Positions 1 through 7,716 of a stretch of 13,182 nucleotides of DNA are shown here, piece after piece (position 1 is the stretch's first letter; every line of letters begins with the position of its first letter). Under the pieces are notes generated by a model. The model saw nothing but the letters and a program-made list of their open reading frames with translations. It did not search any database and was not told the DNA's origin. This stretch comes from Lachnospiraceae bacterium (lineage in GTDB: Bacteria; Bacillota; Clostridia; Lachnospirales; Lachnospiraceae): positions 1 to 13,182 of the forward strand of contig DNLO01000056.1 in the NCBI GenBank assembly GCA_003488445.1, written 5' to 3'. The translations under genes and the position numbers were made by a program.

Positions 1-995
1 TCCCTTTCGCCAAGCCCTGGATCGAATAAAACCGCTCTTCCGTCATTATCGACAAACACAAGTTTCAGATCGTACCCTCTGTCTCTTACTATCGCCTCCG
101 CCTTGTCCTTTCCGGACAGCATGAAGACCGTGGACAGGGTGTCACAGAGCATGTCATCATCGCCTATCACTGTCACCTGGCTGAGACCTGTATCACAGGG
201 GTATCCCGTTTTCGCGGAAAGGATATGGTGATACAGCTTTCCGTTCAAGTCTATGAAGTATCTCTCATATGTGCCGGAGGAGATCACGCATCCCTCATTG
301 ATATTTACCGTGGCTATCGTTTCTCCTCTGTCAGTGAACGGCTTTTGTATCCCCACCTTAAAGGCCTTTCCCTTCTTACTCCCAAGGGTGCTCACATTTC
401 CTCCGAGGTTTATGACTGCTCCTTCACATCCTTTTTCCCGAAGATAGTCCTTTATCCTCCCTGAGATATATCCTTTAGCGATGGCACCCAGATCTATCAT
501 CGTGCCGTCATCACCAAGCGTCAGCTCGTCCCCGTCAAGCGAGACGGCAGCCTGGTCCACGTTCTCCAGCGCTTCGGATATTTCCTCCGGTCGAGGAACA
601 CTGCCGCTGCCGGATCTGAAGTCCCAAAGTGCGGAGACAGGAAGGATCGTAATATCGAATTCACCTCCGCTGATATCACCCGCCTCGAGCCCCATGGCGA
701 TACAGTCAGCCAGTGTATCTGATACCGTGACCGATCCTTTCCCGATGTGATTTACACGATACAGCTCGCTGTTCTCATCATGAGCCGACAGGACCGCTTC
801 CATATCGTCACAGATGGCGAAGCAGCCCTCGAGCAGCTCCTGAGCTCTCTCATCATAGACAGTAATGCTTATGGCAGTATCAAAATAGACCCTCGTATCC
901 GAAACGGGATCTGCTTTATCATTAAAACCGCCGCAGCCTGCGATCAACACGCAGACTGCGGCAATAAGAGTCAACGGATAGATTTTTTTAAACAA
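1..995 (-). CDS. apbE: FAD:protein FMN transferase (ApbE family lipoprotein), 3' end cut by the window edge
   Basis: This enzyme transfers FMN from FAD to a threonine of target proteins, here most likely RnfG and RnfD encoded just upstream. The 331 visible residues stay open to the window edge; ApbE proteins are usually about 330-350 residues, so little is missing. Visible features are a lipoprotein signal (residues 1-21, lipobox IAGC with Cys21), ENSELYRVN (74-82), DLGAIAKGY (168-176), NLGGN (196-200), HHILSAKTGYP (256-266) and DTLST (285-289), all typical of the family. The lipobox places the enzyme outside the cytoplasmic membrane, the side on which the FMN domain of RnfG lies. I chose a TTG start at 995: it is preceded by GAGGAAG at good spacing, gives MFKKIYPL before the hydrophobic core, and overlaps the rnfB stop by 8 nt. 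No in-frame ATG lies before the signal peptide. Confidence 0.93.
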   Translation of the reverse strand, partial: MFKKIYPLTLIAAVCVLIAGCGGFNDKADPVSDTRVYFDTAISITVYDERAQELLEGCFAICDDMEAVLSAHDENSELYRVNHIGKGSVTVSDTLADCIAMGLEAGDISGGEFDITILPVSALWDFRSGSGSVPRPEEISEALENVDQAAVSLDGDELTLGDDGTMIDLGAIAKGYISGRIKDYLREKGCEGAVINLGGNVSTLGSKKGKAFKVGIQKPFTDRGETIATVNINEGCVISSGTYERYFIDLNGKLYHHILSAKTGYPCDTGLSQVTVIGDDDMLCDTLSTVFMLSGKDKAEAIVRDRGYDLKLVFVDNDGRAVLFDPGLGER

Positions 996-1782
996 TACAC
1001 TTCCTCGGACAGTTCTTCTTGCAGAGCCCGCACTTTACACACTTCTCATAGTCTATCACCGGTGTATTGCCCTGCATCTCTATAGCTCCCTTCGGGCAGG
1101 TCTGCACACATTTGGTACAGGCTATGCATCCGAGCTTGCAGGCGTCTATGACAGGCTTTCCCCGATCCGGATTGGCACATCCTATTGCCACTGCCTTGTC
1201 ATATGGCACCTCGGATATCAGCTTTTTCGGACACGCCTTCATGCATTTCCTGCAGTCCACACACTTCTCGGGATCCACATGCGCTATTCCGTTCACTATA
1301 GATATCGCACCGAACTCACATACCTTCACGCAGTCGCCGTATCCCATACATCCGTATGCACAGGATTTCGGCCCTTTACCGGGAGAGAAAGACATCACGG
1401 AGCAGCTGTTCTCACTTCCGGAGTAATCATATTTATCCGTAGTATTATCGCAGTCTCCTATGCAGTGGACAAAAGCCACCTTCTTCACGGTTTCGCCTTC
1501 TGCTCCGCCGCCCATGATCTTTGCCACCTCTTCCGCCACCGGAGCCTGTCCTACCACACAGGCATTGGTCGGGGCTTCCCCCTTTACTATAGCCGCTGCC
1601 AGAGCGGCACATCCCGAATAGCCGCACGCACCGCAGTTGGCACCCGGAAGAGCCTCCGTCACAGCTACTTCCCGTTCATCCGTCTCTACGGCAAACTTCT
1701 TTGACGCTATACTCAGGAATACTCCCACAAACAATCCCACGCCGCCGACCAGAACGGCAGAGAACAGTATATCAGGACCCAT
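988..1782 (-). CDS. rnfB: Rnf complex iron-sulfur subunit RnfB
   Basis: RnfB is the peripheral Fe-S subunit thought to accept electrons from reduced ferredoxin and pass them into the Rnf complex. The 264-residue protein begins with one hydrophobic anchor (about 5-26). A four-Cys Fe-S domain follows (C50, C53, C58, C75, around CGACGYSGC). Then come the clostridial Cys-containing linker (C107, C111, C127) and ferredoxin-type motifs at C141/C145/C151/C155, C174/C177/C180/C184, C215-C229 and C248/C251/C254/C258. The first of these has CEF where CP is usual. The ATG at 1782 has GGAGGAG eight nt upstream. It is separated from rnfA by 29 nt, the joint-widest gap in the operon, and its end overlaps apbE by 8 nt. 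Length and motif order fit Clostridial RnfB. Confidence 0.97.
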   Translation of the reverse strand: MGPDILFSAVLVGGVGLFVGVFLSIASKKFAVETDEREVAVTEALPGANCGACGYSGCAALAAAIVKGEAPTNACVVGQAPVAEEVAKIMGGGAEGETVKKVAFVHCIGDCDNTTDKYDYSGSENSCSVMSFSPGKGPKSCAYGCMGYGDCVKVCEFGAISIVNGIAHVDPEKCVDCRKCMKACPKKLISEVPYDKAVAIGCANPDRGKPVIDACKLGCIACTKCVQTCPKGAIEMQGNTPVIDYEKCVKCGLCKKNCPRKCIV

Positions 1783-1811
1783 TTATCTTCTCCTCCGTAT
1801 TGTTTTCATTA

Positions 1812-2381
1812 TCAGAAAGACGAAAAACCGAAAAACGCTATGGACATCAGTGCCGCTGCTATCATGACTATCGGGAATCCCTTAAACGATTCCGGAATGT
1901 CGTTATATACGATCTTCTCCCTGATATAAGACAGTATGGTGATGGCTATCAGAAAGCCTATGGCAGTGAAGAAACCGTTCACCGTACCGGTAAGGATGTC
2001 GTAATCCTTCTGTACATTTATCAGAGCCACTCCCAGCACCGCACAGTTGGTCGTGATCAGCGGAAGGTATATCCCCAGCGCGTCATACAGCGTCTTGATA
2101 TACCTTTTCAGGAACATCTCCACGAACTGTACCAATGCCGCGACCACAAGGATGAAAGCTATGGTCTTCAGATAATCCAGTCCCAGCGGTACCAGCAGGA
2201 ATCTGTATATGACACCGCAGACGAAAGATGCCAGTGTGAGGACGAAGGTCACGGCAAAGCCCATTCCCATAGCCGTCTTGCTCTTCTTTGATACTCCGAG
2301 GAATGCACATATCCCAAGGAACTGGCTCAGTACCACATTATTTATCAGCGCTGCTCCCAGCGCCAGCATCACTATGCTCAT
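1812..2381 (-). CDS. rnfA: Rnf complex integral membrane subunit RnfA
   Basis: RnfA is one of two homologous six-helix membrane subunits (with RnfE) that form the core of the Rnf ion pump; the counterparts in Na+-NQR are NqrE and NqrD. The 189-residue protein is almost wholly hydrophobic. It carries SQFLGICAFLG (C25) and LGIYLPLITTNCAVLG (C113). In the NQR/Rnf family the equivalent Cys pairs of the two subunits together hold a membrane-embedded Fe-S centre, and both are present here and in RnfE. The ATG at 2381 follows GGAGAG by 6 nt and overlaps the rnfE stop by 4 nt (ATGA). The gene ends in a run of three closely spaced stop codons (TGA TAA TGA). RnfA is also called RsxA in proteobacteria. 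Confidence 0.97.
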   Translation of the reverse strand: MSIVMLALGAALINNVVLSQFLGICAFLGVSKKSKTAMGMGFAVTFVLTLASFVCGVIYRFLLVPLGLDYLKTIAFILVVAALVQFVEMFLKRYIKTLYDALGIYLPLITTNCAVLGVALINVQKDYDILTGTVNGFFTAIGFLIAITILSYIREKIVYNDIPESFKGFPIVMIAAALMSIAFFGFSSF

Positions 2382-3121
2382 GATCCGCTCTCCTTTGTCT
2401 CATTACCCTGATCGGCAGGATCTTTACCCCCGCACATGCCGAGCCTCGTGCAGGATGCACATTCAGCAGCGCACCCGGCGCATCCGTTCTCTGTCGGATC
2501 CCAGTTTGTACGCCTTGCGGCCCCTATCTTCAGCTTGTTCATTATGGCCACAAAGAAAGCCATGACAAGGAACGCACCCGGAGCCAGGATAAAGAGGTTG
2601 ACAGGTACATAGCTTCCGGGAGTCACTCTGAGCCCGAACCAGGTACCGGCTCCGACGATCTCCCTGACAGATCCTATCAGCAGAAGAGCCAGCGTGAATC
2701 CGATCCCCATGCCGATGCCGTCAAACACGGACTCCACGGGCCCGTGCTTTCCTGCATAGGCCTCTGCCCTTCCCATTATGATACAGTTGACCACTATGAG
2801 GGGGATGTAGATCCCCAGTGCCTCATAGACTGCAGGGGTGAAACCCTCCATCAGAAGCTCCACTATGGTCACGAAAGAAGCAATGATGACGATGTAGGAA
2901 GGGATGCGCATACGTCCGGGTATTATCTTCTTAAGCAGCGATATCATGAGATTGGACGCTACCAGTATGGCGGTAGTGGAAAGTCCCATGCCTATGGCAT
3001 TGGTAGCACTCGTAGTCGTGGCCAGAGTCGGACACATTCCCAGTATCAGACAGAATACCGGATTCTCCACATATATGCCGTTCCATATCCGCTCTAACGG
3101 TGTATCTTTTTTGTCTTTCAC
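2378..3121 (-). CDS. rnfE: Rnf complex integral membrane subunit RnfE with a Cys-rich C-terminal tail
   Basis: RnfE is the membrane partner of RnfA. The core (residues 1-200) has the family's hydrophobic helices, ENPVFCLILGMCPTLATTT (20-38) with C30, and LGIYIPLIVVNCIIMGRAEAYA (102-123) with C113; C30 and C113 match the cluster ligands of RnfA. The protein is 247 residues, whereas many RnfE proteins are nearer 200-230. The extra part is a hydrophilic tail after residue 200 with five Cys in 17 residues (C214, C217, C221, C224, C230). The start is GTG at 3121: a perfect AGGAGGTGAT ribosome-binding site lies 10 nt upstream inside the end of rnfG, and the GTG overlaps the rnfG stop by 4 nt (GTGA). 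Assignment to RnfE is secure; the function of the tail is unknown. Confidence 0.96.
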   Translation of the reverse strand: MKDKKDTPLERIWNGIYVENPVFCLILGMCPTLATTTSATNAIGMGLSTTAILVASNLMISLLKKIIPGRMRIPSYIVIIASFVTIVELLMEGFTPAVYEALGIYIPLIVVNCIIMGRAEAYAGKHGPVESVFDGIGMGIGFTLALLLIGSVREIVGAGTWFGLRVTPGSYVPVNLFILAPGAFLVMAFFVAIMNKLKIGAARRTNWDPTENGCAGCAAECASCTRLGMCGGKDPADQGNETKESGS

Positions 3122-3765
3122 GGTGTCATCACCTCCTCATACTCCCTTACGGCAATGACCGCCCCGTTCACGGCGTCGGTCACGGCACTTGTGGTAATGG
3201 TTGCTCCGCTTATGGCATCTATCTCATTAGGAGCACTCGCCCCTGTCTTCGAATAAGCAATGACCGTATCTGCAGCCAGATCAGTAAACTCGTCGATAAA
3301 GGGTGATTCCTTGGCTTTCATGCCCATGCCGGCTGTTTCGGAAAGAGCGAGGAAGGATATGCCGTTCACGGTATGACTGTCGCCTTCGGTCCTCACACCC
3401 ACCATGATCTCCACATCTCCGCCGTATCCGTCACTGTCGGTAATATCCACCACATATCCCAGCAGACCGCTGCCATCCTTGTCGTATGCGCAGTCTATCG
3501 AGTTCAGTGTCACACCGGTGATGCCACTCTCCTCAAGAGCTGCCTCAAAGCCTTCCGCGAATCCCGCATCATCCGCTCCCTTTGCGCTTTCAAAGGAAGC
3601 AGCATCGGAAAACACCTTCTGCTGCGACTCGGTCCTGGCCTTCTGCTTGCCGTATGCTATCGGCTCCTTGGTGATATTATAGACGGCACCCAGCAGCGTT
3701 CCGGCCACCAGTGTAATGAGCGTTACGATCAGTATGTCCTTTACGGCTGAACCGTTCTTATCCAT
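3118..3765 (-). CDS. rnfG: Rnf complex flavoprotein subunit RnfG
   Basis: RnfG carries a covalently bound FMN and moves electrons within the Rnf complex, with its soluble domain outside the cytoplasmic membrane. The 215-residue protein has one N-terminal membrane anchor (about 9-28) and an FMN-binding domain. The flavinylation consensus is present as DAISGATITT (183-192), with Thr189 as the expected FMN attachment site; DAISGAT fits the pattern that ApbE recognises. The ATG at 3765 lies 4-5 nt after AAGGGAG and overlaps the rnfD stop by 8 nt. The sequence between the anchor and the FMN domain is rich in Ala, Asp and Glu. Length agrees with RnfG of Clostridia. Confidence 0.96.
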   Translation of the reverse strand: MDKNGSAVKDILIVTLITLVAGTLLGAVYNITKEPIAYGKQKARTESQQKVFSDAASFESAKGADDAGFAEGFEAALEESGITGVTLNSIDCAYDKDGSGLLGYVVDITDSDGYGGDVEIMVGVRTEGDSHTVNGISFLALSETAGMGMKAKESPFIDEFTDLAADTVIAYSKTGASAPNEIDAISGATITTSAVTDAVNGAVIAVREYEEVMTP

Positions 3766-4738
3766 TCTTCTCTCCCTTCTCGCGCTTTATGCCGAAGGCG
3801 ACGGGGCGTGTGATACGGTCTATCATCGGAGACAGACAGTTCATGAATATGATCGCACAGGATACGCCTTCAGGTGACTTTGATACCATCCTGAAAAGGA
3901 AGGTGAGTATGCCAAGACAGATCCCATATATCATCTGTCCCTTGCCCGTCATGGGAGAAGTGGCATAGTCCGTGGCCATGAACCAGGCGCCGAGCATAAG
4001 TCCGCCGGCGAACAGCTCGCAGGCCGTAAAATACAGGGGATCATCGTAACCCCTGATGGATGATGCCAGCAGGGTAAGTACGAAGAAGGTACCTATGTAG
4101 GTCAGCGGTATCTTCAGATCTATCACGCGGATCAAAAGAAGGAATGCGGCTCCAATGAGCAGAGCAATCGCCGAAGTCTCACCAATGGTGCCGGGTATCC
4201 TTCCGAGGAAGAGATCACCCAAAGGATATGCCTGTCCTGCCTTGAGAGTCATGAGCGGTGTGGCGGAAGACACCGCATCTACAGTCCTTCCGAGCGCTCC
4301 TCCCTTCACCGTAAAGTCCGTCATCTGCGAAGAAAAAGAAATCAGCAGGAAGCACCTCGCACCGAGAGCAGGGTTCATAAAGTTCTGCCCTATGCCTCCG
4401 AAGAGCTGCTTCACTACTATGATACCAAACACCGATCCCAGCACCGGGACGAATATCGGTACTTCGGGCGGCATGTTCATGCCGATGAGCAGTCCCGTGA
4501 CCGCTGCCGACATATCCTGTACCGTCAGCGGACGTTTGGTCAGCTTTTCAAACACATACTCTGACAGGACGGAAGATGCCACCGATACGACCAGTACCAG
4601 GAGAGCATGCCATCCGAAAAAATACACTCCGCATATACTTGCCGGAAGCAGTGCCAGTGCTACCGCTCCCATTATCTTCTGTGTAGTTGCCCCGTCCCTG
4701 ACATGAGGCGACTGGGAAACGCTGAATCTGTTCTCCAT
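3758..4738 (-). CDS. rnfD: Rnf complex membrane flavoprotein subunit RnfD
   Basis: RnfD is a polytopic membrane subunit homologous to NqrB. It carries covalent FMN and is thought to contribute to the ion path. With the chosen start it has 326 residues, a normal RnfD length. It opens with MENRFSVSQSPHVRDG, the familiar SPH-containing N-terminus, followed by about nine to ten hydrophobic helices. GGIGQNFMNPALGAR (114-128) is a family motif, and DAVSSATPL (154-162) holds the flavinylation threonine Thr160. The frame stays open up to 4837, but those extra residues are hydrophilic, lie inside rnfC and are unlike the family. ATG at 4744 (overlapping the rnfC stop) and ATG at 4738 are both possible. 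I prefer 4738 because AAGGA sits 7 nt before it. Confidence 0.95.
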   Translation of the reverse strand: MENRFSVSQSPHVRDGATTQKIMGAVALALLPASICGVYFFGWHALLVLVVSVASSVLSEYVFEKLTKRPLTVQDMSAAVTGLLIGMNMPPEVPIFVPVLGSVFGIIVVKQLFGGIGQNFMNPALGARCFLLISFSSQMTDFTVKGGALGRTVDAVSSATPLMTLKAGQAYPLGDLFLGRIPGTIGETSAIALLIGAAFLLLIRVIDLKIPLTYIGTFFVLTLLASSIRGYDDPLYFTACELFAGGLMLGAWFMATDYATSPMTGKGQMIYGICLGILTFLFRMVSKSPEGVSCAIIFMNCLSPMIDRITRPVAFGIKREKGEKNG

Positions 4739-4740
4739 AC

Positions 4741-6054
4741 TCATTTCCTTCTTTCTGCCAGCAGGGTTCTGCGCATAGCTTTGATATTTGAGGCGAGAGG
4801 CCTTTTGGCGGGACAGATATAGGAGCAGGATCCGCACTCAACGCATTCCATGCCATATCTTTCGACAAAATCCTCTTTGTCGCCGTGCTCCGCAATATCC
4901 GAGAGATCACAGGGCATCAGATGAGCCGGACATCCTCTCACGCATCGTCCGCACTTTATGCACGGACCGGGTATGCTCTCCTTTACCGGGTCTTTAAGGA
5001 AGCAGGTAATGGCTCCGCTTGTCTTGGTTACCGGAACATCCAGCCCGAAAAGCGAGAATCCCATCATAGGACCACCGGATATCAGCTTCTCCGGCTGTGA
5101 TCTGAATCCTCCGGCTGCCTCTATGATGTCCGCGTATGACATCCCGATACGTACGTCATAGTTCCTGGCATTCACGACTGCATCACCCGACACCGTAAAT
5201 ATCCTGTGCATCAGCGGTCTGCCCTTGATCACCGCTTCATAAACAGCTATCACGGTATCCACATTATTGACTATGCATCCTGCATCTGCAGGGAGAATGG
5301 AAGAATTCACTTCCCTGCCGGTCACTGCATATATAAGCGACCTCTCAGCACCTTCAGGATACTTCGTCTTCAGCGGCTGCACTCTCATCCGCTCTCTGCC
5401 GGACACAGCCTTCATCATATTTTCTATTGCCAGCGGCTTGTTGTCTTCTATGCAGATGACTCCCTCTGCCTGAGGGAATACCTTAAGTATGCATGCAAGT
5501 CCCTGTACCAGCTCCTCGCTGTTTTCCAGCAGACATCTGTAATCAGAGGTCAGGTAGGGCTCGCACTCTGATCCGTTGACCAGGATGTGATCTATCTTTT
5601 CCGGCTCCTTCGGCGAGAGCTTGACATGGGTAGGGAATCCTGCACCGCCCATTCCTACCACTCCGGCTTTTTTTATCCGCTCGATGATGTCTTCCTTTGT
5701 CAGTGCATCCAGGCTCGCCGGCTCATATTCGCATTCAGTATCAAGCCCGTCATTTTCGATAACTATGGCATCCACCGGATCGCCCATGGCATTTCTTCTC
5801 TTCTCCAGTGCCTTCACGGAGCCTGATACCGATGAGTACACCGGCGAAGAAACGAATCCCCCTGCCTCGGCTATCATCTGTCCTACCTTCACCGGGTCGC
5901 CCTTTTTCACCAGCGGCTTGGCCGGTGCCCCGATATGCTGGGACATAAGGAAAACCATTTCCTTACCCGGGTCCAGTGTCACGATCGGCTGGTCCATGGA
6001 TAATTCCTTCATATCCCTGGGATGGATACCGCCTTTAAATGTTTTTACCTGCAC
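4741..6054 (-). CDS. rnfC: Rnf complex NADH-binding iron-sulfur subunit RnfC
   Basis: RnfC is the peripheral subunit where NAD+ is reduced; it resembles the NADH/FMN module of complex I (NuoF). The 437-residue protein has an N-terminal barrel-like part with KTFKGGIHP, then the glycine-rich nucleotide/FMN motif GMGGAGFPTHVK (134-145), NGSECEPYLTSDYR (160-173) and PEGAER (233-238). It ends with two [4Fe-4S] motifs, C365/C368/C371/C375 and C404/C407/C410/C414. It stops soon after the second motif, so it lacks the long Ala-rich tail of many proteobacterial RnfC proteins. The start is GTG at 6054, preceded by AAGGGG at good spacing. It lies 18 nt after echF, which makes the Ech-Rnf junction as tight as the joints within each complex. 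Confidence 0.97.
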   Translation of the reverse strand: MQVKTFKGGIHPRDMKELSMDQPIVTLDPGKEMVFLMSQHIGAPAKPLVKKGDPVKVGQMIAEAGGFVSSPVYSSVSGSVKALEKRRNAMGDPVDAIVIENDGLDTECEYEPASLDALTKEDIIERIKKAGVVGMGGAGFPTHVKLSPKEPEKIDHILVNGSECEPYLTSDYRCLLENSEELVQGLACILKVFPQAEGVICIEDNKPLAIENMMKAVSGRERMRVQPLKTKYPEGAERSLIYAVTGREVNSSILPADAGCIVNNVDTVIAVYEAVIKGRPLMHRIFTVSGDAVVNARNYDVRIGMSYADIIEAAGGFRSQPEKLISGGPMMGFSLFGLDVPVTKTSGAITCFLKDPVKESIPGPCIKCGRCVRGCPAHLMPCDLSDIAEHGDKEDFVERYGMECVECGSCSYICPAKRPLASNIKAMRRTLLAERRK

Positions 6055-6072
6055 TTTGCACCCCTTTATGAT

Positions 6073-6591
6073 TTATTGTTCAGCTTTATCCGCTGCGCCT
6101 GCTGTACTGTCTGTACCCCGGGCCGCCTCTGTTTTTACCGTTCCTGCAGATGCGGCATCGTCCTTCTGAGCCGCCGCACGCTTTGCCGCGAGGGCCGCTG
6201 CCGCCCGCTCCGCTGCCAGTCTGGCCTGCTCTGCGAGCACCGCTTTCTGCCTGTCCGACAGAGGGTAATCAAACTGCTTCTTTGTCGTATCCGGCTCTGT
6301 GTATTCCTTGGCTATGGACAGCGATTTCTTGGGACAGTTGTCCACACATCGTCTGCACTGTATGCATGAGAAAGGTCTGATAGACCAGGTCTGCTGCTTC
6401 TTGTCCACCGTGATAGCCCTCGTCGGGCATCTCATCTGACATACTCCGCAGAGGACACAGGCATCCATGTCGTTCACGACATGTCCTCTGGTACCCTCTT
6501 TGTAGGTTGCGGGACCCTCCGGATATTTCTCAGTGGCCGGAGATCCCATCAGGTTTTTCAGTTCCGTTTTAACGAAATTTGCCAGTGACAT
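6073..6591 (-). CDS. echF: Ech hydrogenase ferredoxin-like subunit EchF with Ala/Lys-rich C-terminal tail
   Basis: EchF is the 2[4Fe-4S] subunit (related to NuoI and HycF) that takes electrons from soluble ferredoxin and passes them to the EchC cluster. The motifs are C45/C48/C51/C55 (CVLCGVCQMRCP) and C76/C79/C82/C86 (CIQCRRCVDNCP). The N-terminal stretch with YPEGPATYKEGTRG is typical of the family. At 172 residues it is longer than the roughly 120 I would expect. From about residue 112 it continues as an Ala-, Lys-, Glu- and Arg-rich segment likely to form a long charged helix (LAEQARLAAERAAAALAAKR, 119-138), followed by a flexible Ala/Asp/Thr-rich end. The ATG at 6591 is 13 nt after the echE stop; its ribosome-binding site is weak (GAGAA nearby, AAAGG farther off). 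Confidence 0.95.
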   Translation of the reverse strand: MSLANFVKTELKNLMGSPATEKYPEGPATYKEGTRGHVVNDMDACVLCGVCQMRCPTRAITVDKKQQTWSIRPFSCIQCRRCVDNCPKKSLSIAKEYTEPDTTKKQFDYPLSDRQKAVLAEQARLAAERAAAALAAKRAAAQKDDAASAGTVKTEAARGTDSTAGAADKAEQ

Positions 6592-6604
6592 TTTCTCGAT
6601 AGTA

Positions 6605-7687
6605 TTACCTTTCCGTACAGGATATACAGGGGTCCACCGTCACCACGAGGATCGGGACGTCAGCCACATCACATCCCTGCAGCATCTGAGCCAGTGCCGG
6701 GATATTTGCAAAGGTCGGTGTCCTTACCCTCATTCGCTCGATGAACTTCTTTCCGGAGGCATGTACATAGTAGCAGGCTCCGCCTCTCGGCTGCTCTATG
6801 ACAGTCATGTATTCTCCGTTGGGGAAGCCCTTGACCGGCACATAGATGCCCTCTCCCGGTATCTTCTCTATGCACTGTCTGATGATATCTGCGGACTGAT
6901 ATATCTCCTGTATCCGCACATAGCAGCGGGCGTAGGAGTCACCCTCATCAGACGTGATTATGTCAAAATCTATCTTGCCGTACGCTGCATATCCTCTGGT
7001 CCTGTTGTCCACAGCTACTCCCGAGGCCCTCAGGAAGGGTCCCTCACAGCCGAGCCTCTGTGCATCCTCCTTTGACAGGTAGCCTATCCCCTTCAGCCTG
7101 CTCAGTACAGCCGGGTCGGAGAGGAACACTTTCTCGCAGGATCTGATACCTTCCTCTATCTTATCCAGCTCCGGCAGAAATCCCCTGAGCACATCATCCG
7201 GAACATCCTTTCTCAGACCGCCTATTCGTATGATGGAAAAGATCACCCTGCCGCCGGTAGCGGACTCCAGCATATCCAGCACCTTTTCACGGTATTTCCA
7301 TGTCTCCATGAAGAGACTCTCAAAGCCGAAGGCATCCGCCATAAGACCGAGCCAGAGAATATGCGAATGCATGCGGGACAGCTCAAAGAGTATCGTACGG
7401 ATGAACCTTGCTCTGTCTGTAGGCTGTATGCCCATGATATTCTCTATGGCGTTGACGTATCCGTATCCGTGTCCGAAAGAACAGATACCGCATATCCGCT
7501 CGGCCACATATACCATCTCACCGAAGTCCTTCTTCGTCACCAGGCTCTCCAGTCCTCTGTGTACGAATCCGATGGAGGGTACTGCCTCCACCACCTTCTC
7601 GTCCTCTACGACCAGATCTATGTGTATGGGCTCCGGTAGGACCGGATGCTGCGGCCCGAAAGGTATCACACTTCTTTTTCCTGCCAT
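6605..7687 (-). CDS. echE: Ech [NiFe] hydrogenase catalytic large subunit EchE
   Basis: EchE is the Ni-Fe subunit of the group 4 energy-converting hydrogenase, reducing protons to H2 with electrons from ferredoxin. With the chosen start it has 360 residues, close to known EchE proteins. It begins like them with PFGPQHPVLPEP (9-20). Both nickel-binding pairs are present: RICGIC (C66, C69) and DPCISCTER at the very end (C354, C357), so this is a hydrogenase and not the NuoD subunit of complex I, which lacks these cysteines. Translation stops directly after the C-terminal motif, so there is no peptide for a maturation protease to remove. The frame is open from GTG 7720, which overlaps the echD stop, but ATG 7687 has GAGGGAG 8 nt upstream and matches the family's N-terminus. 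Confidence 0.96.
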   Translation of the reverse strand: MAGKRSVIPFGPQHPVLPEPIHIDLVVEDEKVVEAVPSIGFVHRGLESLVTKKDFGEMVYVAERICGICSFGHGYGYVNAIENIMGIQPTDRARFIRTILFELSRMHSHILWLGLMADAFGFESLFMETWKYREKVLDMLESATGGRVIFSIIRIGGLRKDVPDDVLRGFLPELDKIEEGIRSCEKVFLSDPAVLSRLKGIGYLSKEDAQRLGCEGPFLRASGVAVDNRTRGYAAYGKIDFDIITSDEGDSYARCYVRIQEIYQSADIIRQCIEKIPGEGIYVPVKGFPNGEYMTVIEQPRGGACYYVHASGKKFIERMRVRTPTFANIPALAQMLQGCDVADVPILVVTVDPCISCTER

Positions 7688-7716
7688 CTTATCTGCTCCC
7701 TCTTTATCGCTCCCGC

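Noticed and set aside
747..1085. 112-codon plus-strand frame near the apbE-rnfB junction
   Set aside because: It crosses two clearly supported minus-strand genes and encodes nothing recognisable.
1701..2291. 196-codon open frame on the plus strand
   Set aside because: It is antisense to rnfA, which is certain from its family motifs; the plus-strand product is Arg/His/Gln-rich with no known features.
4739..4837. N-terminally extended RnfD starting at 4837
   Set aside because: The added residues are basic and hydrophilic, overlap the Fe-S end of rnfC, and have no counterpart in RnfD; starts at 4744 or 4738 fit the ribosome-binding site.
988..6054. Na+-translocating NADH:quinone reductase (Nqr) instead of Rnf
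   Set aside because: RnfB with multiple ferredoxin motifs and RnfC with two [4Fe-4S] motifs are present, while NqrF and NqrA are absent; the order CDGEAB is that of Rnf in Firmicutes.
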